The notes beneath the pieces were generated by a model. The model was not told where the DNA came from. It ran no database searches and saw only the letters and a program-made list of their open reading frames with translations. From NCBI GenBank assembly GCA_001600055.1, contig BCIV01000007.1, positions 434,001 through 498,000 on the forward strand: a stretch of DNA of 64,000 nt, written 5' to 3'. The stretch is from Filobasidium wieringae (Eukaryota; Basidiomycota; Tremellomycetes; Filobasidiales; Filobasidiaceae). The translations under genes and the position numbers were made by a program. Shown here in pieces: positions 62,775-64,000 of the stretch (position 1 is its first letter; every line of letters starts with the position of its first letter).

Positions 62775-64000
62775 CTATTGACCTTCCTTTCCAAGGTTGT
62801 CTACCCGATATCCTCTCGCGACTCCAACACGTCCATCCACCAATTTACTTGGTGCTAAATTGCCATGCGCATCGTAACCTTCACTTGCGTCTAATCCTTG
62901 GAACGCTCTCGAAGCTAGATGTACCGCTGTCATACCAAAAGGGCGATATCAGTATGTGCTTTCCGAATGGAGAAGCGGATAAACTTACCTGCGACCTGAC
63001 TCTGTTCACTTCGTTTAACGAGAGCGCCACCTTCCTCTCGCTTGATCAAAGCACCTTCCGCTCCGAGATCTCTGGTTTCCTCCTCGTCTTTCTTGCCTCC
63101 GAACCGTCGGGTCATATGGTAAGATCCATCCGCAAGGGAAAATATCGGTCGGTCATCGTCTTCCTCTTCGCCGTTACCCTCACCGTCATCCTGATTGGGG
63201 GTGACTCGATCTCGCTCGATGTCTGCTCCGCAAGGTGATTATCTAAATTCAGCAAGATCGCGCAATAGGAACCCGGACAAGTACTTACCTCGCAGCACAG
63301 AAGCCATATCGAGAGTCCATTCTTCAGGTTTCCAACTCTCCATCTCTCCCTGTAACGCCAATCGCAGTTCATGGGGCGTCACCACCGGTCGGTAATATTC
63401 TTTCCCGTCGATCAATCCCCCTTCTCGACACCCGACCAGAACCCATCCTCCAACCGCTTCGAAATTGGCCAGCTTCTCGGGCCGTACACGACCAACGGAG
63501 ATGGTATAGCTTTTCCTTCCTTTCGATCTTATCAGAGCTCTGAGGTGCTTGACCATTGTATGGGACGATCGGAGACCGACGTTATGAACGAGGATCCCAA
63601 TCGTGCTTGTCTGATACATCTTGTGCAGAGCCAGTAATCGTTTTTGGAGTAACCTAGGGGTCCGGACGTGAAGAGCTGAGGTGGACTCGGAGGAGGGATC
63701 GAACTGATAGATCTGTTACAGCGCAAAAACAAGATCAGCCTCGTATATTGTCAGATCAGCACTAAATATTCAAACATCCTCACCTTGTTCTGACTATTCT
63801 CCATCATCAAATTGACTACGCCTCTACTTTCCTCGCCAATGTAAAACACAATGCAATCTTTCATCCCCACCCCTTCCGGAAACTCAAACTCTCTCAAACT
63901 AGACCGCTCTCCCTTCTCATTCGGATCCGTCTCTGTACCGTTCACAGGCTTTGTCGAACTATGCTCTGAGATATCTTCTTGAGCTCCGTCCACATTCTGT
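62775..64000 (-). CDS. DPH2: Diphthamide biosynthesis protein 2 (5' partial)
   Basis: The gene enters from beyond 64000 on the minus strand. Visible exons are 64000-63784, 63712-63289, about 63228-62989 and 62926-62775. Segments include VFYIGEESRGVVNLMMENSQ and IYQFDPSSES. Then come SYTISVGRVRPEKLANFE, GGWVLVGCREGGLIDGKEYYRPVVTPHELRLAL and a final SRAFQGLD stretch. They match the Dph2 pattern KLANFxExDxFVLVGCPEN and the SR(T/A)xQGL ending. The Cys in LVGC is a likely iron-sulfur ligand. Dph1-Dph2 starts diphthamide synthesis on histidine of eEF2 by transfer of a 3-amino-3-carboxypropyl group from SAM. The 3' border of intron 2 is either 63228 or 63225; both keep the frame. Confidence 0.9.

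Overview
The window is nuclear DNA from a fungus, most likely a basidiomycete of the Tremellomycete type. The genes are split by many short introns (mostly 50-75 nt, GTRNGT donors, CTNAC-like branch points, YAG acceptors). Typical fungal families are present: MET1 siroheme synthase, a Cdc7/SepH septation kinase, a Yvc1 vacuolar TRP channel, a PAS kinase-type protein kinase and a Con-6 protein. There is no bacterial or viral segment, no tRNA or rRNA gene I can recognise, no CRISPR array and no intact transposon. The order and species cannot be fixed by eye.

Layout. 0-1.2 kb: 3' part of an unrecognised gene with a zinc-knuckle-like C terminus. 1.6-3.8 kb: intronless MET1. 4.0-5.8 kb (-): FHIP/RAI16-like dynein-adaptor protein with one apparent frame break. 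6.1-7.2 kb: glycolipid transfer protein. 7.7-8.2 kb: ribosomal protein eL28. 9.0-11.0 kb: DCAF4-like WD40 protein. 11.2-12.8 kb (-): Ser/Thr-rich single-pass membrane protein. 13.5-15.4 kb (-): MFS sugar transporter with a damaged or misassembled 5' end. 15.8-21.4 kb: Cdc7/SepH-like kinase. 21.5-22.9 kb (-): alkaline ceramidase. 23.3-27.4 kb (-): PAS kinase-like kinase. 28.0-31.2 kb (-): ER Hsp70 Lhs1/GRP170. 31.3-34.9 kb: no gene found. 35.9-37.7 kb: unrecognised 598-aa protein behind a long leader. 38.2-41.4 kb: Yvc1-like channel in 22 exons. 41.6-42.5 kb (-): mitochondrial uL5. 43.4-46.2 kb: secreted GMC oxidoreductase with a likely GPI anchor. 46.7-48.1 kb (-): bHLH-zip factor. 50.0-52.5 kb (-): CCCH zinc-finger protein. 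53.8-61.0 kb: HECT ubiquitin ligase Ufd4/TRIP12. 61.4-62.0 kb (-): Con-6 protein. 62.8 kb to the end (-): DPH2, running off the window.

The genes do not form a pathway cluster. They are ordinary housekeeping, signalling and secretory genes in a dense, alternately oriented arrangement. I did not find a convincing new multi-gene system. The most unusual feature is the gene architecture. There are micro-exons of 5, 5, 6, 9, 10, 13 and 18 nt and at least four GC-AG introns whose splicing restores conserved protein motifs. There is also one candidate 24-nt intron and three genes with unexplained frame or stop problems, which may be real decay or assembly errors. The assembly also carries an undetermined base at 23688.
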